The notes below the pieces were generated by a model. The model was not told the origin of the DNA. It saw nothing but the letters and a program-made list of their open reading frames with translations, and did no database searches. From contig CBDCAU010000001.1 of assembly GCA_965214115.1 (NCBI GenBank), positions 124,001 to 188,000 of the forward strand: a stretch of DNA of 64,000 bases, read 5' to 3'. Each line of letters starts with the position of its first letter. Positions within the stretch are counted from its first letter, which is position 1. A program made the translations under genes and the position numbers. This DNA is from Owenweeksia sp965214115 (GTDB lineage Bacteria; Bacteroidota; Bacteroidia; Flavobacteriales; Schleiferiaceae). Of the stretch, positions 9,913 to 17,815 are shown in pieces.

Positions 9913-9915
9913 TAT

Positions 9916-11913
9916 AATACTAAAACCACCTACGATTATGATAATTTAGGTCGGACGGTTCGAATGGTAGAGGTGGTGGATGGTCAAAGCTATGAGTTTT
10001 TCTACGACTACGATACCGACGGCAATTTGAATACTTTACGATATCCCAACAATTTGGAAATTGCACACGGATATGACAGTTACGGCTATGGCTATACTCA
10101 ATGGATTAGACGCCAATCGGATGGGCAGCTCATTTGGCAATATGCAGATGAGGATGAGTTTGGGCACGTCACGGCCTATAACCTCGGCAATACCAACGTC
10201 ATCCGCGATTACGATCCGCTCTCCGGTTTGCCTGAATATCACTCCCATTCAGTAATTGAATATGGGTATGATTTTAATAATGCCACGGGAAACCTTAGTT
10301 CGCGAACGAATATGAGCTACGGCCTACAGGAAGATTTCGATTATGATAATTTGGATAGGCTAACCCGTCGCACTATGGTTGGAAATCCCAATACCTTCGA
10401 TGTCGACTTTTCTGCATCTGGCGATATTACTTTTAAAACGGATGTGGGTGATTATACCAATCTTTCTAATGGTCAAACTACTGATATTATAAATAATCCG
10501 GGAACTATTTCTGACGACCCGCAGGAGATAGGTTATACCCCCTTTCATAGTGTGGTTACGATTGCAGAAGGAGCTTTTGACGCAGAGTTGGTATATGGCG
10601 CCGATGAACAACGGCGCAAAATGATTATACGGCAAGATGGGGACGTAAATGTGGAGCGCTACTATTTAGGCGGCGGGCTTTATGAAATAGACATCCGCAA
10701 CGGTCAACCTAAAAATTATGCCTACGTGAGTACGCCCACTGGCCTAGAGGCCGTGTATATCGAAGAAGCGGGCACGGAAGACTACGCCCTCCACTTATTG
10801 ACGCGCGACTACCTCGGCTCCATCTTGGCCGTGCTGGACGAGGGCGGCGGCCTCCTCGAAGAATACAGCTACGACGCCTGGGGCAACCGCCGCGACCCCG
10901 AAACTTGGGTGAATACCTACAACCCCGGCCAAAATAACAACCTCTTTACCGGGCTGATGTACCGCGGCTTTACCGGCCACGAGCACCTGGACTGGTTCGG
11001 CATCATCAATATGAACGGGCGCATCTACGACCCGCTGACGGGGAGGATGATGAGTGCGGATAATTATGTGCAAGACCCCTTGTTTTCCCAAAGTCAAAAT
11101 CGGTATGCTTATGCTTACAACAATCCGAGCAAATTTGTCGATCCAAGCGGTGAAATTATACTTTTTGCCGCTCTTTTTTTTACTGAAGTGGGCTACGATA
11201 TTCAAAAATATGTCTCGCCCATTGCCATTAAGTTCGACATCTCTTTTGGATCACATCAAAAAGGCTTTGGAGTTAGAACTTCAATTGGGATACCCCAAGC
11301 AGCACCTATCAGTTTTAGGGTGCACGGAGGAGTAGGATATTATTCAAAAAACTATTCCGTTACTCCAGGCTGGCAAACTACCCACGGGGTAGAGTGGGGT
11401 TTCGGCGGAATAGCTACAGTAGGCAGTACGAGATACAACAATCCAGGGGATGAGTTTGACCAAACATTGGGACATATTAGGTTGGGTAATCCCATAGCCA
11501 ATATCAAGTATGAAAATGATTATCTCTTTGACTGGAATATTCCTCTTGGGCCAAATCCTGATGGAGGAGATCGGTTTCGGACAGCTGCGGTGAAATTGCG
11601 GTTTGCGAATATCACTGTTGGCATAAATCTTTTTACAGGGGATCCGGGTCTAAATCCTGATGACAGAGAAGATAATGGGGAGTTTTACCTTCCTAACGCA
11701 AATGGCGATAACCCTGATAAGTATAGAGCCGGAGTTGCCTATTTAGGAATTGGGCCATTTCGATTCGGAGGAGACTCTGAAGGGATACGACACACTTTTC
11801 AGAATCGCTTGGCCCACGATTTTTTGCGACCAGGCACCCCACATTTTAGAGAATTGGATAGAACCAATAAGTTCTTTTTCCAGTTTGGTTCCGGCGGGGG
11901 CTTTCTATGGTAG
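9916..11913 (+). pseudogene. RHS protein, 3' segment: RHS core plus variable C-terminal toxin domain
   Basis: Continuation of the RHS gene after the IS. More YD repeats (YDYDNLGRTVR, YGYDFNNATGNLSSR) lead to the RHS-associated core: DYLGSILAVLDEGGGLLEEY, NGRIYDPLTGRMMSADNYV, and the terminal NRYAYAYNNPSKFVDPSGE near 11100-11155. After this hinge the roughly 255-residue tip changes character. It contains DWNIPLGPNPDGGDRFRTAA, GPFRFGGDSEGIRHTFQNR and a C-terminal FFFQFGSGGGFLW. It resembles Bacteroidota polymorphic toxin type 23 domains, but that family call is from memory and is tentative. The region after 9916 is open, yet it has lost its own translation start and signal peptide because of the IS and the upstream stop. 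Confidence 0.85.
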
Positions 11914-11930
11914 TTTAATAGTCAGGATTT

Positions 11931-12482
11931 ATGAAAAACTTCTCATTTTACATTGTCATTATGGCATTTTCTCTGAATTGCGGCGGCGACAAGAAAAATC
12001 CCTTGAAGGACGATGAACTAACCCTTCCACTTCAAGCATATACTGGAAATGATATGCGAATGGACGGGTATTACTATCAAGAAATTGCCTCAACCACGGA
12101 AGGTTTTGGCAGCTCTTACTTTTTTTATGAAAATGGGGTGTTATTTTACTCTGGGGGTTTTCGTTTAGACCAACAAAAAGAAATTGAAAATAGGTTTATT
12201 GATTTTGGGTGGATTGATGACTCCTCTAACAGGAAACATCAATGGGGCGTTTTCATAATCGATGGTGGCAGGATAAAATTCGAAAGATGGTATCCTTCAA
12301 GCGGGGGCGGACTTCCAGCCTATGTTAGAGAAGGAACAATCCTCAACGATACCACTTTCAGAATTGAAAGAAGTTATAGGATTGTGGATGGTGACCGAAC
12401 CGAAGAAAGAGACCGAAATGAAATTTATCACTTTGTTGAATTTTCCCCTAAACCGGATAGCACTAACGAATTTATACCTTAA
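11931..12482 (+). CDS. Lipoprotein, candidate immunity protein for the RHS toxin tip
   Basis: A 183-residue protein starting 17 bp after the RHS stop. The N-terminus MKNFSFYIVIMAFSLNCGGD has a lipobox (SLNC), so it is predicted to be lipid-anchored in the periplasm or outer membrane. The mature part is beta-rich (YYYQEIASTTEGFGSSYFF, WGVFIIDGGRIKFERWYP) with no recognised enzyme motif. Position directly behind a variable RHS toxin tip is the usual place of the cognate immunity gene, so immunity is inferred from context only. A degenerate second copy of its 5' end, preceded by a second toxin-tail fragment, lies at 12484-12654. That supports a repeated tip/immunity cassette. Confidence 0.7.
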   Translation: MKNFSFYIVIMAFSLNCGGDKKNPLKDDELTLPLQAYTGNDMRMDGYYYQEIASTTEGFGSSYFFYENGVLFYSGGFRLDQQKEIENRFIDFGWIDDSSNRKHQWGVFIIDGGRIKFERWYPSSGGGLPAYVREGTILNDTTFRIERSYRIVDGDRTEERDRNEIYHFVEFSPKPDSTNEFIP

Positions 12483-12483
12483 A

Positions 12484-12654
12484 TTTTTCCAGTTCGGTTT
12501 CGGCGATGGATTTTTATGGTAAGTTTAGATTTTGTAATTATGAAAAAATTTTCATCCATAACTATCATTTATCATTATGACTTTCTTTCTAAATAGCTGC
12601 GGCGATAAGAAGAATCTTTTTAAGGATGATGACCAGACAGTACTAACTCTTTAA
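12484..12654 (+). pseudogene. Degenerate second toxin-tail / immunity-lipoprotein cassette
   Basis: Directly after the immunity gene the sequence repeats the end of the RHS gene and the start of the immunity gene. 12484-12522 reads FFQFGFGDGFLW then stop, against FFFQFGSGGGFLW at the RHS C-terminus. After an 18-bp spacer an ATG at 12540 begins MKKFSSITII, and the frame then shifts. The matching continuation is in another frame from 12577 (MTFFLNSCGDKKNLFKDDD), against FSLNCGGDKKNPLKDDE in the immunity lipoprotein, ending at 12654. This is the orphan-cassette pattern known from polymorphic toxins, in which displaced tips remain downstream. Confidence 0.8.
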
Positions 12655-12667
12655 CGCCCTAAATAAT

Positions 12668-12883
12668 ATGAAAAAAAAGCACCTTACAATAGCTTTCATT
12701 TTTATAACTACAACATTCACAAGCTGCAAAAAATGTGTCGTTTGTGATTGCACCAAGAATGGTAAAAATTTTACCGAAGAAGAATGTGCCACCGGGATAA
12801 ACCAAGGTGACGGCCTGAAATATTGGCAACAGGATATGATGGAAAAAAATAACTACGATGAATGCCGTTGCGTTTCGAATTAA
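12668..12883 (+). CDS. Small Cys-rich lipoprotein
   Basis: 71 residues with a lipoprotein signal (MKKKHLTIAFIFITTTFTSC; lipobox FTSC). A short mature part is dense in cysteine: KKCVVCDC, ECATG and ECRC. It resembles, in plan, the small lipoprotein at 47427-47690 (both have a CDC motif just after the lipid Cys). No family function is known to me. The cysteines may form disulfides or bind metal, but that is a guess. GC is low, as in the rest of this accessory block. It sits between the toxin-cassette remnant and the mini YD/T9SS gene. Confidence 0.65.
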   Translation: MKKKHLTIAFIFITTTFTSCKKCVVCDCTKNGKNFTEEECATGINQGDGLKYWQQDMMEKNNYDECRCVSN

Positions 12884-12934
12884 ATGTAGTTTCAAAAAAA
12901 AATTTGTCTTGAAACCGTAAAAAAAATTATAACA

Positions 12935-13405
12935 ATGAAAAAAGTACTTTATCTGTTTGCAGCACTGCTGTTTATTGGGATGTCAGTAACAGCCCAAACC
13001 AAAACCTACCGATACACCTACGACGACGCGGGCAACCGCACTACCCGCAACGTGGCGTACCTGCGCGTGGCCAACCCCAACGGCGGAAACGGCGCAACCG
13101 CCGCAATGGAAAACGCGGAATACAATTCCGCCGAAAACCCCGATGCGGTCATCGCCGAAACGGAAGCCGCGCAAATCAGCCTTTTCCCCAACCCCACCAC
13201 CCGCACGGTAAACGTGGCCTTCGGCAAGTCCGAAACCCAGACCGACGAGATGCGCATACTGGACGGCCACGGCAAAATAGTGTTGCAGAAAGAAAACCTC
13301 AGCGGCAATTTCACCTTGCCCTTCGAGGGTTTGGCGGCGGGCAAATATTATATATGGCTGCGGCTGAACGGGCGTATTGAGCGTTTCCCAGTCATCAAAC
13401 AATAG
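12935..13405 (+). CDS. Mini secreted protein: YD-repeat motif plus T9SS type A sorting domain
   Basis: A 156-residue protein with a clear signal peptide (KKVLYLFAALLFIGMSVTAQ). A single RHS-like motif follows at once (YRYTYDDAGNRTTR, residues 25-38), then a linker, then a T9SS C-terminal sorting domain from about residue 80 (ISLFPNPTTRTVNVAF ... GLAAGKYYIWLRLNGR). The sorting domain sends it across the outer membrane and anchors it or cleaves it at the surface. A one-repeat YD protein next to a full RHS gene could be a partner or anchor of the RHS shell. It could also be a deletion derivative in which an RHS 5' end was joined to a sorting domain. GC is higher than in the preceding small genes. 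Confidence 0.8.
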   Translation: MKKVLYLFAALLFIGMSVTAQTKTYRYTYDDAGNRTTRNVAYLRVANPNGGNGATAAMENAEYNSAENPDAVIAETEAAQISLFPNPTTRTVNVAFGKSETQTDEMRILDGHGKIVLQKENLSGNFTLPFEGLAAGKYYIWLRLNGRIERFPVIKQ

Positions 13406-13413
13406 AGCGAGCT

Positions 13414-14058
13414 TTGAAGAAATCTTGGACGGTTTTAGTTTTTGTGGCATTGGGTTTTTCGCTGCCGGCGCAGCGGTTGTACCCCAACAGCTTGGCCATC
13501 GGCCTCAAAACCAGCGTGGCACAAACCTTTGTGAGCAACGCGCCAACAGTTTCTTTGGATCTGAACCAGCAGGCCAATATTTCCGATTTCTTTTCGTTGC
13601 GCACGGGCTTGATAAGTTCGTACTTTTTCCCCGTCAGCCAAACGATCATTTACCAAAACGACCCCAACCAGCGGTTGTACAACGCTCAGTATTTGGAAGT
13701 TTCCTCTCTTCATTTCGGCCTCACCACAATGCCGATGTACTATTTCCGCGACGAAGGCTTTGCGCTCTTTTTCGGCTTGGGCGGCGGCATCGGCCTGCAG
13801 TTGGAAACACTCACTTATTACGAAGAACTGCAAGACGGCAGCCGGACCGACAAGCGCGTGGGAAATCCCGATGCGATGTTTCAACTGGGCTGGAAACCGG
13901 TGGTGGGCGCCAGTTTCAAAATCGGCACCAAAACCAGCCCCTCGGAAATCGAGCTTTCGCTTTCGCGCGAAAGCTGGCACAGCGTTTTGGAATCCAATCC
14001 GGACAAATTCAACTGGGTAGGCTTGGCAATGGCCTACCGCTATAATTTTAGAGAATGA
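13414..14058 (+). CDS. Exported outer-membrane beta-barrel-like protein
   Basis: 214 residues starting at TTG 13414 (MKKSWTVLVFVALGFSLPAQ, a good signal peptide). The mature part alternates hydrophobic and polar strands (SLAIGLKTSVAQTF, FALFFGLGGGIGLQLETL, VGLAMAYRYNFRE) and ends with an aromatic-rich strand, as in PorT-like outer-membrane barrels. No specific family is recognised. It starts 8 bp after the YD/T9SS gene and overlaps the next gene by 4 bp (ATGA), so the three are probably co-transcribed. Confidence 0.7.
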   Translation: MKKSWTVLVFVALGFSLPAQRLYPNSLAIGLKTSVAQTFVSNAPTVSLDLNQQANISDFFSLRTGLISSYFFPVSQTIIYQNDPNQRLYNAQYLEVSSLHFGLTTMPMYYFRDEGFALFFGLGGGIGLQLETLTYYEELQDGSRTDKRVGNPDAMFQLGWKPVVGASFKIGTKTSPSEIELSLSRESWHSVLESNPDKFNWVGLAMAYRYNFRE

Positions 14059-14732
14059 TGAAAAAAATCGTATTGATTTCGACCCTGCTCGGCGTGTACG
14101 GACTTGCAGCGCAGCAATTTCGGCCTTACCACGCCTTGGGTCTGCAAATGGGGGTAAACGTCAGCAGCCTGTGGACGGAGCAAAGCGCCGCCGGCGAGGC
14201 GAACGGCGAAAAAGCCGGGGACGAGCTGAGTGCTTTCAATCCCGGTTTTGACCTTTTGGCTCACTATGACTATGGTTTGTTCAAATGGCTGGGCGTAGGG
14301 AGCGGTCTTGGACTAAGCGCGCGTGGCGGCAACGTGCGCAGCGGCACTGGTGTTCGCAATCCTGATAAAAAACGCGACATTTACTACTTGAATATTCCCA
14401 TCCGAATTCAACTGAAGCCTGCCAAGTGGTTCTGGATTGAGCCGGGCATCGAAAACAAGATTTATCTATAGAACAAAGACGCTGGCTACAGCCCGCTGGA
14501 CAGGCAACCCTTCCCTTTTCCGGAAGAGGACATCAGCCGCTTTGATCTTACTGGGACTATTGCCGGGCGGTTCAATTTATTTCGTGGGCTATCCCTTACT
14601 ATGGGAGCAGGATTTGGATTGACCGATGCTGGTTATACAGAAGCTGAATTCAACTCGACTTTCAATACTACCTACAAGAGTTTTCTTTATTTCGTTGGGG
14701 TGCGGTATATGTTTGGTCAGCCCTCTCTTTAA
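14055..14732 (+). pseudogene. PorT-like outer-membrane barrel protein interrupted by an amber codon
   Basis: Begins MMKKIVLISTLLGVYGLAAQ (signal peptide) and reads as an outer-membrane barrel of the PorT-like group (ALGLQMGVNVSSLW, WLGVGSGLGLSARGG, YYLNIPIRIQLKPAKWFWIEPG). After NKIYL a TAG at 14469-14471 stops translation at 138 residues. The same frame continues open with NKDAGYSPLDRQPFPF and finishes with a typical last strand, SFLYFVGVRYMFGQPSL, stop at 14730-14732. The full-length original was therefore 225 codons. Because the frame is otherwise perfect, the mutation looks recent, or the stop is read through. It is coupled to the preceding gene by an ATGA overlap. Confidence 0.8.
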
Positions 14733-14829
14733 TTTTTATTCGGCACGAGTTCCAGACCCTCGCCAGCGCAGTTGGAGTTAAGCGAAGTTCTATTTTTGCC
14801 TTCCATATTTCTCAATTTTTCAAAAAAAA

Positions 14830-16110
14830 ATGAAAACCAACTTCACCGAAGAACTGCGCTGGCGCGGGATGTTGCACGATATGATGCCGCAGACCGAGGA
14901 ACTTTTGCAAAAAGAAAGGGTGAGCGGCTACATCGGTTTTGACCCGACGGCGGATTCGCTGGGGGTGGGCAACTTGGTGCAGATTATGACCTTGGTGCAT
15001 TTCCAACGCGCTGGGCACAAGCCTTTTGCGCTGGTGGGCGGCGCCACGGGGATGGTGGGCGACCCCAGCGGAAAAAGCGAGGAGCGCAATCTTTTGGATG
15101 AAGAAACTTTGAACCACAACCTGAATTCCCAAAAGAAGCAACTGGAAAAATTCCTTGATTTTGACTGTGGGGAAAACTCGGCGGAAATCGTCAATAATTA
15201 CGATTGGTTCAAAGAATTTTCCTTTTTGGAATTTATCCGCGGCGTGGGCAAGCACCTCACCATCAATTATATGTTGGCCAAAGATTCGGTGAAAAACCGA
15301 CTGGAAACGGGGATGAGTTTCACGGAATTCAGCTACCAACTGGTGCAGGGCTACGATTTTTTATACCTGAAAAAAAACCACAACGTGAAGCTGCAAATGG
15401 GCGGCAGCGATCAGTGGGGCAACATCACCACCGGCACGGAACTGATCCGGCGGATGGGCGCGGGCGAGGCGTTTGCGCTGACCACGCCTTTGATTAAAAA
15501 AGCGGACGGAACGAAATTCGGAAAGTCGGCGGGCGGCAACATTTGGCTGGACGCGGACAAGACCAGCCCTTATGAATTTTATCAGTTTTGGCTGAACGCC
15601 GCCGATGACGACGCGGAGAATTACATCAAGATTTTTTCATTAAAAAACAAAGAAGAAATCGAATCTTTGATTGCGGAACACCGCGAAGCGCCTTATCAAA
15701 GAAAACTGCAACGTGCTTTGGCGGAGGAAGTTACGGAGCGGGTGCATTCCCAAAAAGATTTGGAAAAAGCGCAAAAAGCCTCGGAGATTTTATTTGGAAA
15801 AGCCACCGAGGACGCGCTGCGCGATTTGGACGAAAAAACCTTGCTGGCGGTTTTTGCGGGCGTTCCCCAGTTTGAAATTCCCAAGGAAAAAATTTCGCAG
15901 GGCATTGACATTGTGGAATTTGCGGCCACGGAAACCGAGATTTTTCCCAGCAAGGGCGAGGCGCGCAAGCTGATTCAGGGCAACGGTTTTTCCATCAACA
16001 AAAGCAAAGTTTCCACCGAAAAAAACATTACGACCCGCGATTTGATAAACCATCAATACATCGTGGCGCAAAAAGGGAAAAAGAACTATTTTCTCATCCG
16101 AATTATCTGA
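14830..16110 (+). CDS. tyrS: Tyrosyl-tRNA synthetase
   Basis: Charges tRNA-Tyr with tyrosine in the cytosol (class I synthetase). 426 residues, the usual TyrS length. The HIGH-like signature is in GFDPTADSLGVGNLVQIM near residue 37-54. The tyrosine-binding region QMGGSDQWGNI is near 192 and the KMSKS equivalent KFGKSAGG near 235. A C-terminal S4 RNA-binding domain is visible from about 355 (EIFPSKGEARKLIQGNGFSI). The start ATG at 14830 follows an A-rich leader, and a -7 promoter box TATTTTTG lies at 14791-14798. This is the first housekeeping gene after the decaying RHS locus. Confidence 0.97.
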   Translation: MKTNFTEELRWRGMLHDMMPQTEELLQKERVSGYIGFDPTADSLGVGNLVQIMTLVHFQRAGHKPFALVGGATGMVGDPSGKSEERNLLDEETLNHNLNSQKKQLEKFLDFDCGENSAEIVNNYDWFKEFSFLEFIRGVGKHLTINYMLAKDSVKNRLETGMSFTEFSYQLVQGYDFLYLKKNHNVKLQMGGSDQWGNITTGTELIRRMGAGEAFALTTPLIKKADGTKFGKSAGGNIWLDADKTSPYEFYQFWLNAADDDAENYIKIFSLKNKEEIESLIAEHREAPYQRKLQRALAEEVTERVHSQKDLEKAQKASEILFGKATEDALRDLDEKTLLAVFAGVPQFEIPKEKISQGIDIVEFAATETEIFPSKGEARKLIQGNGFSINKSKVSTEKNITTRDLINHQYIVAQKGKKNYFLIRII

Positions 16111-16181
16111 CAATATATCGAAATTTCATAGCGGGATAAACAAATACCCCGAAGTTCGCCTTACTCAAAAGCGAACACGAC

Positions 16182-16736
16182 GTGAATCATCAAAAACACA
16201 TAACGGAGCAGAATTTCATACAGGAGTTCCAAGCGGGCAACCCCGCTGGGTTAACGTATATCTACGATGCCTATTCGGGCGCGCTGTATGGGGTGCTGCT
16301 GAAAATGACGCGCAACCCCGACCTGAGCCACGACCTCTTGCAAGACGCTTTCACCAAAATGTGGCAGCAGCGCAAAAAGTATGACGCGGACAAAGGCGCG
16401 CTCTATACTTGGATGATTAACCTTACACGAAATTTGTGCATCGACTACCTCCGTTCCAAGCGAAATAAAAATTCTGACAAAAACCAAGAACTCGCACCGC
16501 TCGTATATGGCATCGAGGGCAAGAGCCCGTTTGACCCCAGCCACATCGGCGTGGAAGAACTGCTCAACCACCTCCCAACCGAACAGCGGGAAGTCCTGCA
16601 TTTATCCTACTTTGAAGGATATACACAGAAAGAAATTTCAGAGGAACGCGACATTCCGCTGGGCACGGTAAAGAGCCGTGCGAAAGCCGCGCTGGACAAG
16701 CTGCGGAAAATGTTTAGTAAAGAAAAACAATTGTAA
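16182..16736 (+). CDS. ECF-type RNA polymerase sigma factor
   Basis: 184 residues. Region 2 spans about residues 25-95 (LSHDLLQDAFTKMWQQRKKY, then YTWMINLTRNLCIDYLRSKR). Region 4 lies at 130-180 (LPTEQREVLHLSYFEGYTQK, IPLGTVKSRAKAALDKLRKM). It redirects RNA polymerase to a small regulon, typically for envelope or oxidative stress. The start is GTG at 16182 (MNHQKHITEQ). An anti-sigma gene begins 4 bp after its stop. A 6-bp inverted repeat (GTTCGC 16154-16159, GCGAAC 16171-16176) lies immediately upstream and could be part of an autoregulatory promoter or operator; this is untested. Confidence 0.93.
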   Translation: MNHQKHITEQNFIQEFQAGNPAGLTYIYDAYSGALYGVLLKMTRNPDLSHDLLQDAFTKMWQQRKKYDADKGALYTWMINLTRNLCIDYLRSKRNKNSDKNQELAPLVYGIEGKSPFDPSHIGVEELLNHLPTEQREVLHLSYFEGYTQKEISEERDIPLGTVKSRAKAALDKLRKMFSKEKQL

Positions 16737-16740
16737 TCGG

Positions 16741-17586
16741 TTGGAACCCAAGGACTACATAGAATCCGGAATGCTTGAAGCTTACGCACTTGGTATCCTT
16801 CCGCGCGACGAGGCGCAGGAAGTGGAGCGCGTCGCCGCCGCCGATATTGAGGTGCGCGGGGCACTGCGCCGTGCGCAAAAAGCGCTGGAAGATTTGGCCT
16901 CGGCTCACACCGTGATTCCGCGTCCGGAATGGAAGGCGAAGATTTTGAAAAATGCCTTGGGCGATGATTATTCCTTTGAGGATGAATCAGTTGTACGTTC
17001 CATCGCTCCTTCCGACACCAAAAAATCGAGCGGCACGCACTGGTGGGCGGTGGCTGCCACCCTCCTGCTTTTGCTCAGTTTGGGATTGAATTTTATGCAG
17101 TACAATTCTGTCAAGGATATTCAGGAAAACTTGGCCAGTACGCAATTGCGCGTGGCGCAACTGGAGCAGCAAAACACCACTTTGACGGTCAATTATCAAG
17201 AAGTTAAACAAGACTACCAAAATCTGAAAGGCGACTTTGACGTAGTCCGCGACCCTGCCAGCGAGATTTTCAAAATGGCCAGTACGCCCAACCGCGACGA
17301 GGGTTTCCGCGCGGACGTGATTTTCAATGACGAAACCAAAACGGTGTATTTGGATGTGAAAAACCTGCCGAAAGCGCCGGCCGGAAAACAATATCAATTG
17401 TGGGCGCTGCGCGGGCCGGTTCCGGTCAGCATCGGCGTTTTCAACGAAGGCGATTATCAGGATGTCCTCCGCAAAATTGGCACGGTGGAAGGCGCGAGCG
17501 ATTTTGCCGTAACCTTGGAACCCGAAGGTGGCTCCGAATTTCCCACACTGTCTGAATTGTATTTGGCGAGCGGCCCGCTGGGCTAA
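16741..17586 (+). CDS. Anti-sigma factor, RskA-like
   Basis: 281 residues from TTG 16741 (reads MEPKDYIESGMLEAYALGIL); a start at ATG 16771 is the alternative. The N-terminal anti-sigma/zinc-finger-like domain with YALGILPRDEAQEVE binds the sigma factor encoded just upstream. A single membrane helix follows near residue 105 (WWAVAATLLLLLSLGLNFMQ), then a coiled coil (LASTQLRVAQLEQQNTTLTV). The periplasmic C-terminal domain is of the RskA type (YLDVKNLPKAPAGKQYQLWA, VTLEPEGGSEFPTLSELYLA). Sensing in the periplasm would release the sigma factor by proteolysis, as in the family. A strong terminator follows. Confidence 0.88.
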   Translation: MEPKDYIESGMLEAYALGILPRDEAQEVERVAAADIEVRGALRRAQKALEDLASAHTVIPRPEWKAKILKNALGDDYSFEDESVVRSIAPSDTKKSSGTHWWAVAATLLLLLSLGLNFMQYNSVKDIQENLASTQLRVAQLEQQNTTLTVNYQEVKQDYQNLKGDFDVVRDPASEIFKMASTPNRDEGFRADVIFNDETKTVYLDVKNLPKAPAGKQYQLWALRGPVPVSIGVFNEGDYQDVLRKIGTVEGASDFAVTLEPEGGSEFPTLSELYLASGPLG

Positions 17587-17612
17587 AATTTTTTTAGATA
17601 ATATTTTAAATA

Positions 17613-17648
17613 AGACCTGTTGGATTTTTATCCGGCGGGTCTTTTTTT
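17613..17648 (+). terminator. Intrinsic terminator of the sigma/anti-sigma operon
   Basis: A 13-bp stem (17613-17625 with 17630-17642, including G-T pairs), a TTTT loop and a run of seven T. It lies 27 bp after the anti-sigma stop. Confidence 0.85.
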
Positions 17649-17815
17649 ATTAAAACAAATCCTGGCAGAAAATCTAAAAGCGCGCGCTATTTTTGAATCC
17701 CATAAAAAGCCTTCTTACACATTTGCCAATGTGTGATTAAATCCTGCCGTACCCCTAAAGATTTCGGTGGCCAAAACCACAAACCCCAAACATCAAACAT
17801 CAAACATCAAACAAA

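Noticed and set aside
5001..14471. Stop-codon recoding (TAA and TAG read as sense)
   Set aside because: All other genes in the window end normally with TAA, TAG or TGA; the two internal stops fall in one decaying locus, so nonsense mutation is simpler.
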